Assembly: GCA_023954745.1 (NCBI GenBank) | Contig: JAGSHC010000007.1 | Span: 1 to 64,000, forward strand | Direction of reading: 5' to 3' | DNA: 64,000 bases | Origin: Deltaproteobacteria bacterium | Lineage (GTDB): Bacteria; Myxococcota_A; UBA796; UBA9615 | Part shown: in pieces, positions 18,316-33,589 of the stretch | Numbering within the stretch: position 1 is the stretch's first letter | Layout: each line of letters starts with the position of its first letter | Notes under the pieces: model-generated | Databases searched by the model: none | What the model saw: the letters and a program-made list of their open reading frames with translations, nothing else | Told to the model about the DNA's origin: nothing | Translations under genes and position numbers: made by a program

Positions 18316-19764
18316 ATGCCGCCCATCCGCGAAGCTGGCCTGCGTCTCGCCGCCGAGAGCGGGCTCTACACCGTCGGGATGTTCCTCGTGCGGGCCGGCA
18401 ACTTCCTCCTGCTGCCGCTGTACCTGAGCCTCCTCGACCCAGCGGAGTACGGCGCCTTCGGGGTGGTCCGACAGCTCGTGGTTGCCCTCGTGCCCCTCGC
18501 CGTGACCGGGCAGGTGCACTCGCTGCTGCGTCTCGTGGTCGACACCGAACAGGGGAGCAGCGAGACCTCCACCTCGCTCCTTCAGACCGTCGTGGCCTGG
18601 GTCCTCGGGTCGTCTCTGGTCCTCACTGCCCTCGCCGCCGCCGCCTGGCCCCTGCTCGACGGGTGGGTCGGCGGAGTGCCCCTGTGGCCCCTGGGACTGG
18701 CAGGTCTCGGGCTCGTCGCGGGGCAGGGCCTCTTCAACATCGCCCAAGCCTGGCTCCAGGCGGTCCGCCGCGCCCGGGCCCACACTCTGCTGGCCGTGCT
18801 TCGGTGGCTCGTGCTGCTCGGGGGTGTGCTGCTGTTCGTCATCGGACTGGGCTGGGGAGCGCCCGGCCTGCTCCTCGCCATGAGCCTGTCCTTCGGGCTC
18901 GTCGCCATCGGCTCCCTCGGACTGTCGCTGCGCGGGCGACCTCCCAAGGTGCATCGCGACCTGATGCGCGCATCGCTGGTGTATGGCCTGCCCTTGCTCC
19001 CCCACGCGTTCTCGACGGTCGTCTTCGGGGCGACGGGTCAGCTGGTGATTGCGGCCGACCCATCCGCGGGGCTGGCCATCGCCGGGGCCTATCTCCTCGC
19101 GACCCAGCTCGGCCAGGTCGTGGCCATGGTGGCGGTGGGCGTGCAGAAGGCGTGGGTCCCGTTCTTCCTCCGCGAGGACCGGGACCGGGACCAGCGAGGT
19201 TGGGAGCGTGTACGGGTGCTCTCCTTCTTCGGCCTGGTGGCCGTGGCCCTCACCACCGTCGCAGTGGGCTTGCTCTCCCCCGAGCTGGTTGCCCTCGCCG
19301 GACTCTTCAGCCCCCATGACTGGAGCGCCGCTGCCCTGGTCGTACCGATCCTCGCGTTCTCGGGACTGCTGCGGGCGTACTATCTCGTGGCGCTCACCGT
19401 GGTGCTCGCCAACAAGCAGAGCGCGCGGTGGCTCGGAGCAGTGACCCTCCCTGCCGCCGTGTTGAACGTGGTGCTGACCCTCCTGTGGGTTCCCGCGCAC
19501 GGGATGGCAGGGGCAGCCTGGGCCGCGGTGGCCTCCTGGGGTGGCGCGGCGATCGCCACCGGCTTCCTGGCTCGACGGGCCCGCATCGTTCCCTTCAAGT
19601 ACGCACGCGCCGCCGTCCTCCTCGGGCTCTGTGGAGCAGCCCTCGCAGCGGGCGTGGAGCAGGACCTGGCGGTGCGCGCCGGAGTCCTGGCGGCCTTCGT
19701 CGCGAGCATCGCGTTGCTCGATGGTCGTGACCTTGGCAAGGCGGTGCGCTCACTGCGAGGGTGA
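18316..19764 (+). CDS. Polysaccharide flippase / O-antigen exporter family membrane protein
   Basis: About 12-14 TM segments; RAGNFLLLPLYLSLLDPAEYGAFGVVRQL N-terminus typical of the MOP/Wzx superfamily. Confidence 0.75.
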   Translation: MPPIREAGLRLAAESGLYTVGMFLVRAGNFLLLPLYLSLLDPAEYGAFGVVRQLVVALVPLAVTGQVHSLLRLVVDTEQGSSETSTSLLQTVVAWVLGSSLVLTALAAAAWPLLDGWVGGVPLWPLGLAGLGLVAGQGLFNIAQAWLQAVRRARAHTLLAVLRWLVLLGGVLLFVIGLGWGAPGLLLAMSLSFGLVAIGSLGLSLRGRPPKVHRDLMRASLVYGLPLLPHAFSTVVFGATGQLVIAADPSAGLAIAGAYLLATQLGQVVAMVAVGVQKAWVPFFLREDRDRDQRGWERVRVLSFFGLVAVALTTVAVGLLSPELVALAGLFSPHDWSAAALVVPILAFSGLLRAYYLVALTVVLANKQSARWLGAVTLPAAVLNVVLTLLWVPAHGMAGAAWAAVASWGGAAIATGFLARRARIVPFKYARAAVLLGLCGAALAAGVEQDLAVRAGVLAAFVASIALLDGRDLGKAVRSLRG

Positions 19765-19839
19765 GCCCAAGACCCCTTCCCTCTCGGAGCCCCCCGCGCG
19801 CCATGGGCTACTGCGACGCGCGCAGCATGGCCGGTGGGA

Positions 19840-22347
19840 TCAAGGCGTGGCGGGCGGCTGGCTATCCCCTGGATCGTCGCGACGGGTGAGTCCCACCAGC
19901 TTGCTGGCCTCGAAGAGCACGAAGCCGGCACAGGCGACCGCTGAGACCCGGCCCCAGTCCGCAAGACTGATGGGCACGAGATGGAACGCCACCGCCAGCG
20001 GCGTGTAGAGCAGGAGCAGGTGCACGCAGAGCACCACCGCGATGGCCGCGAGCAGCCAGCGGTTACCGAGCAGCCCCACGGTCACCACCGGCAGCCGGCT
20101 CCGCGCCGACATGGCCATCAGCAGCTCGATGCCGATGGTCAGAGTCAGCGTGGTGGAGCGCGCGTGATCGAGATCGACTCCCTGCGCGTTCTGCCACCAG
20201 AACCATCCCCCCACCATCGTGAAGCTGAGCAGCGTCATGCCGATCAGACGCGGCCATTCCCCCGACAGCAGACCCTCGTCATGAGGACGGGGAGGGCGCT
20301 GCATGACGTCCGGCTCGGCGGGCTCCGTCCCGAGAGCAAGGGCGGGGAGGCCGTCCGTCATCAGGTTGAGCCACAGGATGTGGATGGGCAGAAACGGGAG
20401 GGGCAGCTTCAGCGCGACGGCCGCGAGGATCAGCAGCAGTTCGTCGAAGTTCGCCCGCAGGAGGAAGAGCACGAACTTGCGAATGTTGTCGTGCAGACGC
20501 CGCCCCTCGCGGATGGCTGCGACGATGGTGGCGAAGTGGTCGTCGGCGAGCACCACGGACGCAGCCTCCCGGGCGACTTCAGTGCCCCGGTCTCCCATGG
20601 CAACCCCCACATGAGCGCCCTTGAGCGCGGGGGCGTCATTCACACCGTCACCGCTCATGGAGACAATCTCGCCCTGGGCCTGGAGGGCCTGGAGGATGGC
20701 GATCTTGTGCTCTGGCGCGACACGCGCGAACACCGAGGTGTCCCGGACCCGGGCGAGGAGCTCCGGCTCGGTGAGCGTGTCCAGCTGGTTGCCCACGAGG
20801 GTCCTGGTGGCGTCGATACCCACCTGCGCAGCGATGGAGCGCGCTGTCGCCGGTGAGTCTCCGGTGATCATCACGCTGCGAATCCCCGCCGCCCGCGCCT
20901 CCTCCACCGCCGTCCGCACGCCGTCCCTGGGAGGGTCTTCCAGGCCCCAGAGGCCCACGTATCGAGTGCGTCCGCTCTCGTGCACCGCCCCGGCGAGCAC
21001 CCGCAGTCCGCGCGCCGCAAAGCTGTCGGCAGCCGCATCGATGGCATCCCCTCCATCGTCGACCAGCAGCGCGATGCGCTCGGGGCTGCCCTTGAGGAAG
21101 GAGCGCTCCCCATGGCGGGTACGCATGTACTTCTCTTCGGAGGAGAACGGCACCTCCTCGTCATCGATGGAGAGGCGCGTTGCCCCTTCCTTGTCGGCCC
21201 ACCGCAGCAGCGCCACTTCCGTGGGGTCTCCGAGGTTGGGGAGCGCAGCGTGATTGCAGCAGGCGGCGATCTCCGCCAGGAGTGGACCGTCGCCGTCCTG
21301 AGCGACGCTGGTCCTCACGACGGTCATGCGGTTCCCGGTGATGGTCCCGGTCTTGTCCGCGCAGATGACGGTGACGCTGCCCAGCGTCTCCAGAGAGTCG
21401 AGCCGCCTGACGAGAGCGTGCTCGTGAGCCATGCGCCGCACGCCAAGGGCAAAACAGACCGTCACGACAGCGGGGAGACCCTCGGGGACCGCGGAGACCG
21501 CCAGACTGACCCCGACGAGCAACACCTCGATGAGGGGCAGCCCTTGCACGAGCCCTGCCACCACGACGATGGCCGTCAACACGAGCACGACCCCGCCGAG
21601 CATGAAGCCCAGGCGACGAAGCCTCCTCTGCAGCGGTGTCTCGGGCAGAACGGTTCCGCCCACGAGCTCGGCGATGCGGCCCGTCTCCGTGCTCAATCCG
21701 GTAGCGACCACCACGGCCTCGGCCGAGCCCCGGGTGACGAGGGTGCCGCTGTAGAGCATCGACGAACGCTCGGCGACCGGCGCGTTCGCAGCCACTGGTG
21801 CCACGCTCTTCCGCACGGGCATGGACTCCCCGGTGAGGGAGGACTCGTCGACCGCGAGGTGGGAGGAGGTGAGGATGCGCGCGTCCGCCGAGACCCGGTC
21901 GCCAGCCTCGAGCTGCACCACGTCCCCCGGCACCAACTCGCGGGACGCGATGTCCTGCTCCACCCCTCCTCGACGGACCCTCGCGTGCGGGGCTCCGAGT
22001 CTCGCGAGCTCGGCGATGGCCTCCTCGGCCTTGTACTCCTGCACGAACCCGAGAGCAGCATTGAGAAGAAGGATGGCGCCGATGACGTACGCGTCGAGGA
22101 AGCTGCGCCAGGTGAGCGGCTCGTGCTCCAGGACCGGCGCCGCGATGGAGAGCGCCAGTGCCACGAAGAGGATGTAGACGAGCACGTCCTGGAACTGACG
22201 CTTCACCAGGGAGACGAGCGAGCGCTTGGACTCGGGCAGCGCGTTCGGCCCGGCCGGCGAGGCGAAGACCTCGGCCGCGGTCAGCCCGCCGGGCCGGCTG
22301 CCGAGCTGGGAGAGGGCTTCAGACGCGGGGATGTCATGCACCAACAC
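19840..22347 (-). CDS. P-type cation ATPase, Ca2+-type (IIA-like)
   Basis: VPEGLPA, CADKTGTITGNRM, LKGSPE, MITGDSPATA, MSGDGVNDAPALKGAHVGVAMG, ILWLNLMTDGLPALALG. GTG start near 22347 inferred. Confidence 0.88.
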   Translation of the reverse strand: MLVHDIPASEALSQLGSRPGGLTAAEVFASPAGPNALPESKRSLVSLVKRQFQDVLVYILFVALALSIAAPVLEHEPLTWRSFLDAYVIGAILLLNAALGFVQEYKAEEAIAELARLGAPHARVRRGGVEQDIASRELVPGDVVQLEAGDRVSADARILTSSHLAVDESSLTGESMPVRKSVAPVAANAPVAERSSMLYSGTLVTRGSAEAVVVATGLSTETGRIAELVGGTVLPETPLQRRLRRLGFMLGGVVLVLTAIVVVAGLVQGLPLIEVLLVGVSLAVSAVPEGLPAVVTVCFALGVRRMAHEHALVRRLDSLETLGSVTVICADKTGTITGNRMTVVRTSVAQDGDGPLLAEIAACCNHAALPNLGDPTEVALLRWADKEGATRLSIDDEEVPFSSEEKYMRTRHGERSFLKGSPERIALLVDDGGDAIDAAADSFAARGLRVLAGAVHESGRTRYVGLWGLEDPPRDGVRTAVEEARAAGIRSVMITGDSPATARSIAAQVGIDATRTLVGNQLDTLTEPELLARVRDTSVFARVAPEHKIAILQALQAQGEIVSMSGDGVNDAPALKGAHVGVAMGDRGTEVAREAASVVLADDHFATIVAAIREGRRLHDNIRKFVLFLLRANFDELLLILAAVALKLPLPFLPIHILWLNLMTDGLPALALGTEPAEPDVMQRPPRPHDEGLLSGEWPRLIGMTLLSFTMVGGWFWWQNAQGVDLDHARSTTLTLTIGIELLMAMSARSRLPVVTVGLLGNRWLLAAIAVVLCVHLLLLYTPLAVAFHLVPISLADWGRVSAVACAGFVLFEASKLVGLTRRDDPGDSQPPATP

Positions 22348-22410
22348 AGAGTAGGAGTCAGGACCCGAGGACACCCTGAGCGTCCGCAGCCTGCGTACGT
22401 CATACTGACC

Positions 22411-27543
<5,133 letters not shown>

Positions 27544-27638
27544 GCGACTGGAGCGAGTGTTAGTCGACGGTCCAGCCGCCGGTTCCGGTGTCGGTGTGGC
27601 TGGACCCGGGTTCGACACACGGCGCCGAAGGCACCCCC

Positions 27639-27992
27639 CTACTTCTCACCCCACTCATCGCGCGCCGACGCCATCGCGGCGCGGATTCGGCCCGGCTGGA
27701 GCAGCGCCGCCTCGGTGAAGTCCAGCCCCTCGAGCACCCAGCGGGCCACGCGGGGCTCGGCCAGGGAGTAGTACACGTGGCGGCCCTCCCGGCGGGGGGT
27801 CACGAGGCGGTGCGCCTTGAGCTGCTTGAGATGTTGGGAGACCCGCGAGTGGGAGCACTTGAGGATCTCCGCCAGGTGGTTCACATCCTGCTCGCTCTGC
27901 CCGAGCTCCTCGATGATGCGCACCCGATGGGGGTGCGACAGCGCTCCGAACAGGGAGGCGAGCTCCTGGGTGACGATCTCTCGTTGCGGCAT
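27639..27992 (-). CDS. ArsR-family transcriptional regulator
   Basis: LASLFGALSHPHRVRIIEELGQSEQDVNHLAEILKCSHSRVSQHLKQLKAHRLVTPRREGRHVYYSLAEP. Confidence 0.9.
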   Translation of the reverse strand: MPQREIVTQELASLFGALSHPHRVRIIEELGQSEQDVNHLAEILKCSHSRVSQHLKQLKAHRLVTPRREGRHVYYSLAEPRVARWVLEGLDFTEAALLQPGRIRAAMASARDEWGEK

Positions 27993-28102
27993 GGGGGCTC
28001 CTGACTCCGTGCGGCGCTGCTCTGGCGCCCGTCACGAACTTCCTGCTTGACGTTGCTGAAATCGAGTCTAGCTTACGTGCTCATATTAATAATCTTTAAT
28101 GT

Positions 28103-30097
28103 TTGAACATGATTAATACGAACGAACTAGCTCAGCTTCAAGACCTCGTTGGACGCGCCCTCGCCGGCGCCTCGCACCCCCGCACGCCGTCGGACATCGC
28201 GGCCGCCCTGGGCCGCGCGAAGGGCCACGTGGCCCGCGCCCTGGTCGACCTGGGGGTCCCGAACGATCACCTCGAGCGGGCGCCCACGGAGGTCATCGAC
28301 GCGATCGGCTCCAACGCTCCGGCCCTCGCTCGCGGGGAGCGGGGGTGGGTTCTTCTCGACGACCGTCAGGGGCGCCGAGTCCGGGTCCTCGAGCAGCACA
28401 GCGACGAGCCCGTGTGGCTGGGGCCGGCGCGGCTCGATGCGCTGGGTCTCCGGGACTGGGTGCTCGTAGCTCCCGCCCCGGTGTTCCCGGGGGTGTCTTC
28501 GTCGGCCACTCCCTGGGAGCGCGTCCAGGCGCTCATGAAGGTGGAGTCCGAGGATCTGTGGACCGTCGCCCTCTACTCCGTGGGGGTCGGCCTCCTGTCG
28601 CTGGCGACCCCGGTGGCCGTGCAGGCCCTGGTGAACACGGTGGCCTTCGGCACCGCAGTCCAGCCCCTGCTGGTCCTCACCATCCTTCTGGGCGGCGGAC
28701 TGGCCCTCGCCGCAGGCCTTCAGCTCATGCAGGCGTGGGTCGTCGAGCTTCTGCGCAGGCGCCTGTTCATTCGACTCGTCTCCGACCTCGCCCACCGCTT
28801 GCCCCGGGTGCGCCTCGACGCGCTGCGGGGAGGCCGCGGACCCGAGCTCCTCAATCGCTTCTTCGACATCTTCACCCTGGAGAAGGCAGTCGCCGCCTGG
28901 CTCGGTGATGGTCTCGGCGCGCTGATCACGGCGGCCGTTGGACTCGCGGTCCTGGCCGTCTACCACCCGGCTCTGCTGGTGTTCGACCTCATCCTCGGGA
29001 CCGCCGTCGCCACGACCTTCCTCGTCCTCGGGCGCGGGGGCACGTCCACCGCGGTGAACGAGAGCAAGGCCAAGTACCGGGTGGCGGCCTGGATGGAGGA
29101 GATCGCGCGCAACCCGGTTGCGTTCAAGGCCTCGGGCGCTGCGGACCTCGCGCGGAACCGGGCCGACGTGCTGTCCCGCGAGTTCCTCGAGGCGCGCCAC
29201 GCTCACTTCCGGGTCGTTCTTCGTCAGGTCGCCGGCGCCCTGGGGCTCCAGGTCATCGCCGCGGCTGGGCTCCTGGGCGTCGGCGGATGGCTCGTCATCG
29301 CCCGACAGCTGACCCTGGGGCAGCTCGTCGCCGCCGAGCTCATCGTGGCCACCACCGTCGCCGCCTTCGCCAAGAGCAGCAAGCTCCTGGAGTCCTGGTA
29401 CGACCTGCTCGCCGCCGCGGACAAGCTCGGCCAGCTGACAGACCTGCCCCTGGAGCCCGCGGGCGAGCGCACCACGGGACTGCACGAGGGACAGCTGTCC
29501 GCGGCCCTGACCTTCGGCACGAAGCAGGTGCGCGTCGCCGCGGGCGAGCGCATCGCGCTGACGGGGCGCTCGGGAGCCGGCAAGAGCACGGCGCTGGAGG
29601 AGCTCTTTGGCCTCGTCGACGGCCAGGCAGAGATCTCCGACACGCCCGTGGCGGACCTCGACCGGGAGCTCCTGCGTCGGCGGGTCGCCCTCGTGCAGGG
29701 CTTTGAGGTCATCGAGGGAACGGTGCTCGACAACCTGCGCTTCGGCCGGGACAAGCCCACACGGGCCGAAGCCTGGGCCGCGCTGCGCCGAGTGGGGCTG
29801 GACGCGACGGTCGCGAACCTCGACGGAGGGCTCGATGCGGCCCTGACTCCGTCCGGCTCCCCGCTCGTCCCCGCGGAAGCCCGTCGCCTCGTCGTCGCGC
29901 GGAGCCTCGCCGGGAACCCAGACCTGCTGCTCATCGACGAGGCGCTGGACGGGCTGGAGGAGGACAAGGGCGAGACCGTCCTCGACTCCGTCTTCCACTA
30001 CGCCCGTCCCTGGACCGTGCTCGTCGTCAGCCATGACCCCGCGGTGCTCGCGCGCTGCGACCGCGTCATCACTCTTGCCTCTGAGGAGGCCTCCTGA
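28103..30097 (+). CDS. ABC exporter, fused permease/ATPase, with degenerate signature motif
   Basis: TM domain; Walker A GRSGAGKST; Walker B DLLLIDEALDGL; signature position reads LVPAEARRLVVARSLA. Start TTG 28103 or ATG 28109. Confidence 0.8.
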   Translation: MNMINTNELAQLQDLVGRALAGASHPRTPSDIAAALGRAKGHVARALVDLGVPNDHLERAPTEVIDAIGSNAPALARGERGWVLLDDRQGRRVRVLEQHSDEPVWLGPARLDALGLRDWVLVAPAPVFPGVSSSATPWERVQALMKVESEDLWTVALYSVGVGLLSLATPVAVQALVNTVAFGTAVQPLLVLTILLGGGLALAAGLQLMQAWVVELLRRRLFIRLVSDLAHRLPRVRLDALRGGRGPELLNRFFDIFTLEKAVAAWLGDGLGALITAAVGLAVLAVYHPALLVFDLILGTAVATTFLVLGRGGTSTAVNESKAKYRVAAWMEEIARNPVAFKASGAADLARNRADVLSREFLEARHAHFRVVLRQVAGALGLQVIAAAGLLGVGGWLVIARQLTLGQLVAAELIVATTVAAFAKSSKLLESWYDLLAAADKLGQLTDLPLEPAGERTTGLHEGQLSAALTFGTKQVRVAAGERIALTGRSGAGKSTALEELFGLVDGQAEISDTPVADLDRELLRRRVALVQGFEVIEGTVLDNLRFGRDKPTRAEAWAALRRVGLDATVANLDGGLDAALTPSGSPLVPAEARRLVVARSLAGNPDLLLIDEALDGLEEDKGETVLDSVFHYARPWTVLVVSHDPAVLARCDRVITLASEEAS

Positions 30098-31446
30098 TGC
30101 TCTTCCTCGCTCGCGCCTACCCCGACTCTCCCGACGTCAAGACCGAGGAGGGATGGGCTCCACCGGAGCTGCTGCCCGCCTGGCGCCTCGTGCCCCCGCC
30201 CAGGGGCGCCCGTCGCGTCGCCCGTCGGCTCGCGGTGTTCCTCCTCGTGTTCGCCCTCGCGTGTGTGCTGTCTCCGTGGCAGCAGTCCGTCCGTGGAGAT
30301 GGCTCGGTCATCGCGTTTGCGCCCTCGGAGCGTCCAGTCACCGTGGAGGCGCCCACCTCGGGCGTCGTGCGGAAGTGGCACGTTCGGGAGGGGGACTCGG
30401 TCGTCGCGGGGCAGCTCCTCGTCTCCGTCACGGACAACGACCCCGGGCAGCTCGACCGACTCCGCGCCGAGCGCGACGCCGTGGCGGCCACCGTGGACCG
30501 CAAGTCCGACAGCGTGCTGGCGCTGGAGACGGGTCTCGTGGCCGCACAGCTCGCAGCGGACGCGAAGATCGAGGCATCTCGGAACAAGGTCGGAAGCGTG
30601 CGTCAGAAGCAGGAGGCCGTAGCCCAGAAGGTGGAGGCGGCCATCGCGAAGCTGGACACCGAGACCCGCAACCGGGACCGCACGGAGACCCTCGGCGCCG
30701 AGGGGCTCGCCTCGGTGCGGCAGCGCGAAGTAGCGGGGCTGAAGGTCGCTGAGGCCGAGGCGAAGCTTCGAGGGGCCAAGGCAGACGCAGCCGGGGCCGC
30801 CGCCGACCTGCGCTCCGCCGCGAGCTCCCTCCAGGAGGTGGAGAGCAGCACCCTGTCCAAGCTCTCGGAGCTGGAGAGCAAGCTCGAGTCGTCGCGGTCT
30901 GACGTGGAGACGGCCCGCGCGAAGCTCCTGTCGCTCGAGACGAAGCTCGGCCGCCAGATGACCCAGGATGTGAAGGCGCCGCGCGACGGGGTCGTGATGC
31001 GACAGCTGGTCCCCGAGGGCTCCGAGCAGGTGAAGCGAGGAGACGACCTCGCCGTCATCGTGCCGCCCCGCGAGACGGTGCGGGTGGCCCTCACCGTGGA
31101 CGGAAACGACGCTGCTCTGCTCGACCCGGGGCGCACGGTGCGGGTGCAGTTCGAGGGATGGCCCGCCGTCCAGTTCGTGGGCTGGCCCTCGGTGGCGGTG
31201 GGGACCTTCGGCGGCGTCGTCGAGCTCATCGATGCGGCGAGCGACGGCAGCGGCAACTTCCGGGTCGTCGTCCGGCCTGATCCCTTCGACACCCCCTGGC
31301 CCCCGTCGGAGCGCCTGCGCCCTGGCGTGCGCACCCACGGCTGGGTCCTCCTGGACCAGGTCCCGCTGGGGTTCGAGCTCTGGCGCCAGCTCAATGGCTT
31401 CCCGCCCTCGGTGCAGCCGCCCTCATCGTCCGGGACCTCGAAGTGA
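30097..31446 (+). CDS. HlyD-family membrane fusion protein
   Basis: N-terminal TM, VTVEAPTSGVVRKWHVREGDSVVAGQLL biotinyl-lipoyl-like motif, coiled coil. Confidence 0.88.
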   Translation: MLFLARAYPDSPDVKTEEGWAPPELLPAWRLVPPPRGARRVARRLAVFLLVFALACVLSPWQQSVRGDGSVIAFAPSERPVTVEAPTSGVVRKWHVREGDSVVAGQLLVSVTDNDPGQLDRLRAERDAVAATVDRKSDSVLALETGLVAAQLAADAKIEASRNKVGSVRQKQEAVAQKVEAAIAKLDTETRNRDRTETLGAEGLASVRQREVAGLKVAEAEAKLRGAKADAAGAAADLRSAASSLQEVESSTLSKLSELESKLESSRSDVETARAKLLSLETKLGRQMTQDVKAPRDGVVMRQLVPEGSEQVKRGDDLAVIVPPRETVRVALTVDGNDAALLDPGRTVRVQFEGWPAVQFVGWPSVAVGTFGGVVELIDAASDGSGNFRVVVRPDPFDTPWPPSERLRPGVRTHGWVLLDQVPLGFELWRQLNGFPPSVQPPSSSGTSK

Positions 31447-32861
31447 GGCTCGTCGGCCCCGTCGTCCTCGCGCTGTTCGCCATCGTGCTCTCTCCGTCGG
31501 CCTGGGCTCAGGCCCTCCCCCTGGAGCGAGTCCTGGAGTCCGTGCAGCGTCACCCAGACCTCGTCGCGGCCGATGCCGTCGTGCGCCAGGCCGCCGGCGA
31601 ACGACTGCGGAGCGCGGGGGCATTCGATCCCACAGTGAACGCCTTCGTCGGCGGTCGTCCCCTCGGCTACTACGACCAGGCGGTGGGGGGCGCATCGCTG
31701 TCGGTGGCGACCCCGGTGTGGGGGCTGCAGGTCGAAGGCGGGTGGCGCGTGGGCGTGGGGGACTTCGCCACCTACGAGGGGAAGCGCGAGACGCTCCCGG
31801 GGGGAGAGCTGTTCGTCGGAGTCTCCGTTCCCCTGCTCAAGGGGGGCCCCATGGACGACGCCCGCGCAGACCGACTGAAGGCCCGCTTCGGGGAGGACCT
31901 CGCGTCGGCCGAGAGGACCTCGGTGACCCTCGATCTCGCAGCTCAGGCCGAGATGGCCTACTGGGGCTGGGCCGCGGCGGTGCAGGCGCTCCAGATCGCT
32001 CGGGACCAGCTCGACCTCGCGACCCGGCGAGAAGCGGGGCTGCGGCGCAAGGTGGAGGAGGGTGCGGTCGCTCCCATCAATGCCCTCGAGGCGCGCCGGT
32101 CCGTGCTCTCCCGGGAGAGCAAGCTCGCTGCCGCATCCGCGAAGGAGAGGGCAGCGGCCAGCAAGCTCTCGCTGTTCCTGCGAGACGCCACGGGCCAGCC
32201 GCTCCTCCCCGCAACAGAGGAGGCTCCAGTGCTGCCCGAGCCGGCCAGCGAGCTCCGCCTGGGCCCCAGCGAAGCCGCGCAGCAAGCGTGGGTCCGGCGC
32301 CCCGAGGGGCAGGCCTGGCGTGCCGCTGAGGAGGTGGCGCGCGTCACCGAGCGCCTCGCCCGGGCACAGACCCTGCCGAAGCTCGATCTCAAGGTCGGCG
32401 CCGCCGTCGACCTTCCGCAGAACGGACAGGGCAGCAGCGCCCTCGCTGAGCCGACCCTGGATGCTCGACTGGACCTGTCGTTCCCGACCTTGCTCCGGGA
32501 GGGCCGCGGCAAGCTCGCGTCAGCGCGGGCGAAGAGCGCGCAGGTCGACGCGAAGGCGACCCTGGTGCGCGAGAAGATGGGCGCCGCCATCGTGACCCTC
32601 GCCGCCCAGATCGACGCCGCGGAGGCACGCTTGAAGCTCGCGGACGAGAGCGCCGAAGTGACCGCCGCCCTTGCGAGGGCCGAGACCGCGCGATTCAACG
32701 CCGGGGCATCGGACCTCCTCGTCGTGAACCTGCGGGAGCAGGCGCTGGCGAGCGCGCAAGAGCAGCGGGCGATGCTGCGCGCTGAGGTCCTGGGGTTGCG
32801 GGCCGGATGGAGAGCCCTGGTGGACCCGGACCCCGTGGGGGCAGGCCCCGCCAGCCTGTAG
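31443..32861 (+). CDS. TolC-family outer membrane efflux protein
   Basis: Signal peptide, long paired helical repeats; ATGA-type overlap with the HlyD gene. Confidence 0.85.
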   Translation: MRLVGPVVLALFAIVLSPSAWAQALPLERVLESVQRHPDLVAADAVVRQAAGERLRSAGAFDPTVNAFVGGRPLGYYDQAVGGASLSVATPVWGLQVEGGWRVGVGDFATYEGKRETLPGGELFVGVSVPLLKGGPMDDARADRLKARFGEDLASAERTSVTLDLAAQAEMAYWGWAAAVQALQIARDQLDLATRREAGLRRKVEEGAVAPINALEARRSVLSRESKLAAASAKERAAASKLSLFLRDATGQPLLPATEEAPVLPEPASELRLGPSEAAQQAWVRRPEGQAWRAAEEVARVTERLARAQTLPKLDLKVGAAVDLPQNGQGSSALAEPTLDARLDLSFPTLLREGRGKLASARAKSAQVDAKATLVREKMGAAIVTLAAQIDAAEARLKLADESAEVTAALARAETARFNAGASDLLVVNLREQALASAQEQRAMLRAEVLGLRAGWRALVDPDPVGAGPASL

Positions 32862-32950
32862 TCGATCCGCGACAGCTCGGGTGGCACGGCCATTGCGATG
32901 GCCCTCCTGTGTCCCGCCGAAGTGACTCGGTGGACTGCCCAGGAGGGGCC

Positions 32951-33562
32951 ATGAAGGTCTTCATCGCACTGCTCGTCATTCTCTGCGCCGCCGCCCACGC
33001 CAGCGGCGCCTCTGCCGCACCGCCGTCCAGTCGGCTCACCGCCCCCGAGGGCGTGCTCAGCTGGACTGTCTCCATCACCGCCGACGGCGTCGCTGTGTCG
33101 GGGCGTTCTCCAGAGTGGACGGTGGAGCACACCGCCGCCCCCGACCTCACCCCACGCTCGACCATGCGCACCGACGCCGACGGCAGCACCGTCACCGTGG
33201 TCTACGGGCCGAAGGCCACGACCGTGACCCTCCCCAGCAAGACCATCACCCACGAGCGCGCGGACCTCTGGGACGCGGACACCTTCGACGTGCGTCTCGG
33301 AGATCGGGTCGCTCGGCGCCAGAGCACCGACTTCGCCTTCGACGCTCTCGATCCCGCCAGCGGCAAGGTCTATGGCTTCACGGCGGAGACCGTGGGGGAG
33401 GAAGCGTGCGGGACCAAGGCCTGCCGACGAGTGAAGGTCCGCCTCGCAGGGGTGCTGAAGATGCTGGGGCCAAAGTGGGAGTTCTGGTTCGCGCCGTCGG
33501 GACAGCTCATGCGCTTCAAGGGTCCCCTGGGGGACTTCGTCGCCGAGGGCGTGTCCCGTTGA
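32951..33562 (+). CDS. Hypothetical secreted protein
   Basis: MKVFIALLVILCAAAHASGASA signal peptide; AGGAGGGGCC before ATG. Confidence 0.55.
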   Translation: MKVFIALLVILCAAAHASGASAAPPSSRLTAPEGVLSWTVSITADGVAVSGRSPEWTVEHTAAPDLTPRSTMRTDADGSTVTVVYGPKATTVTLPSKTITHERADLWDADTFDVRLGDRVARRQSTDFAFDALDPASGKVYGFTAETVGEEACGTKACRRVKVRLAGVLKMLGPKWEFWFAPSGQLMRFKGPLGDFVAEGVSR

Positions 33563-33589
33563 CCACCCAGGTTGGGGCCGGCGAGTGGC

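Noticed and set aside
20980-22410. 5' extension of the 2187-aa plus-strand ORF
   Set aside because: Antisense to the P-type ATPase; signal peptide at 22411 marks the real start.
28127-30034. 635-aa minus-strand ORF
   Set aside because: Shadow of the ABC exporter; low-complexity composition with no recognisable motif.
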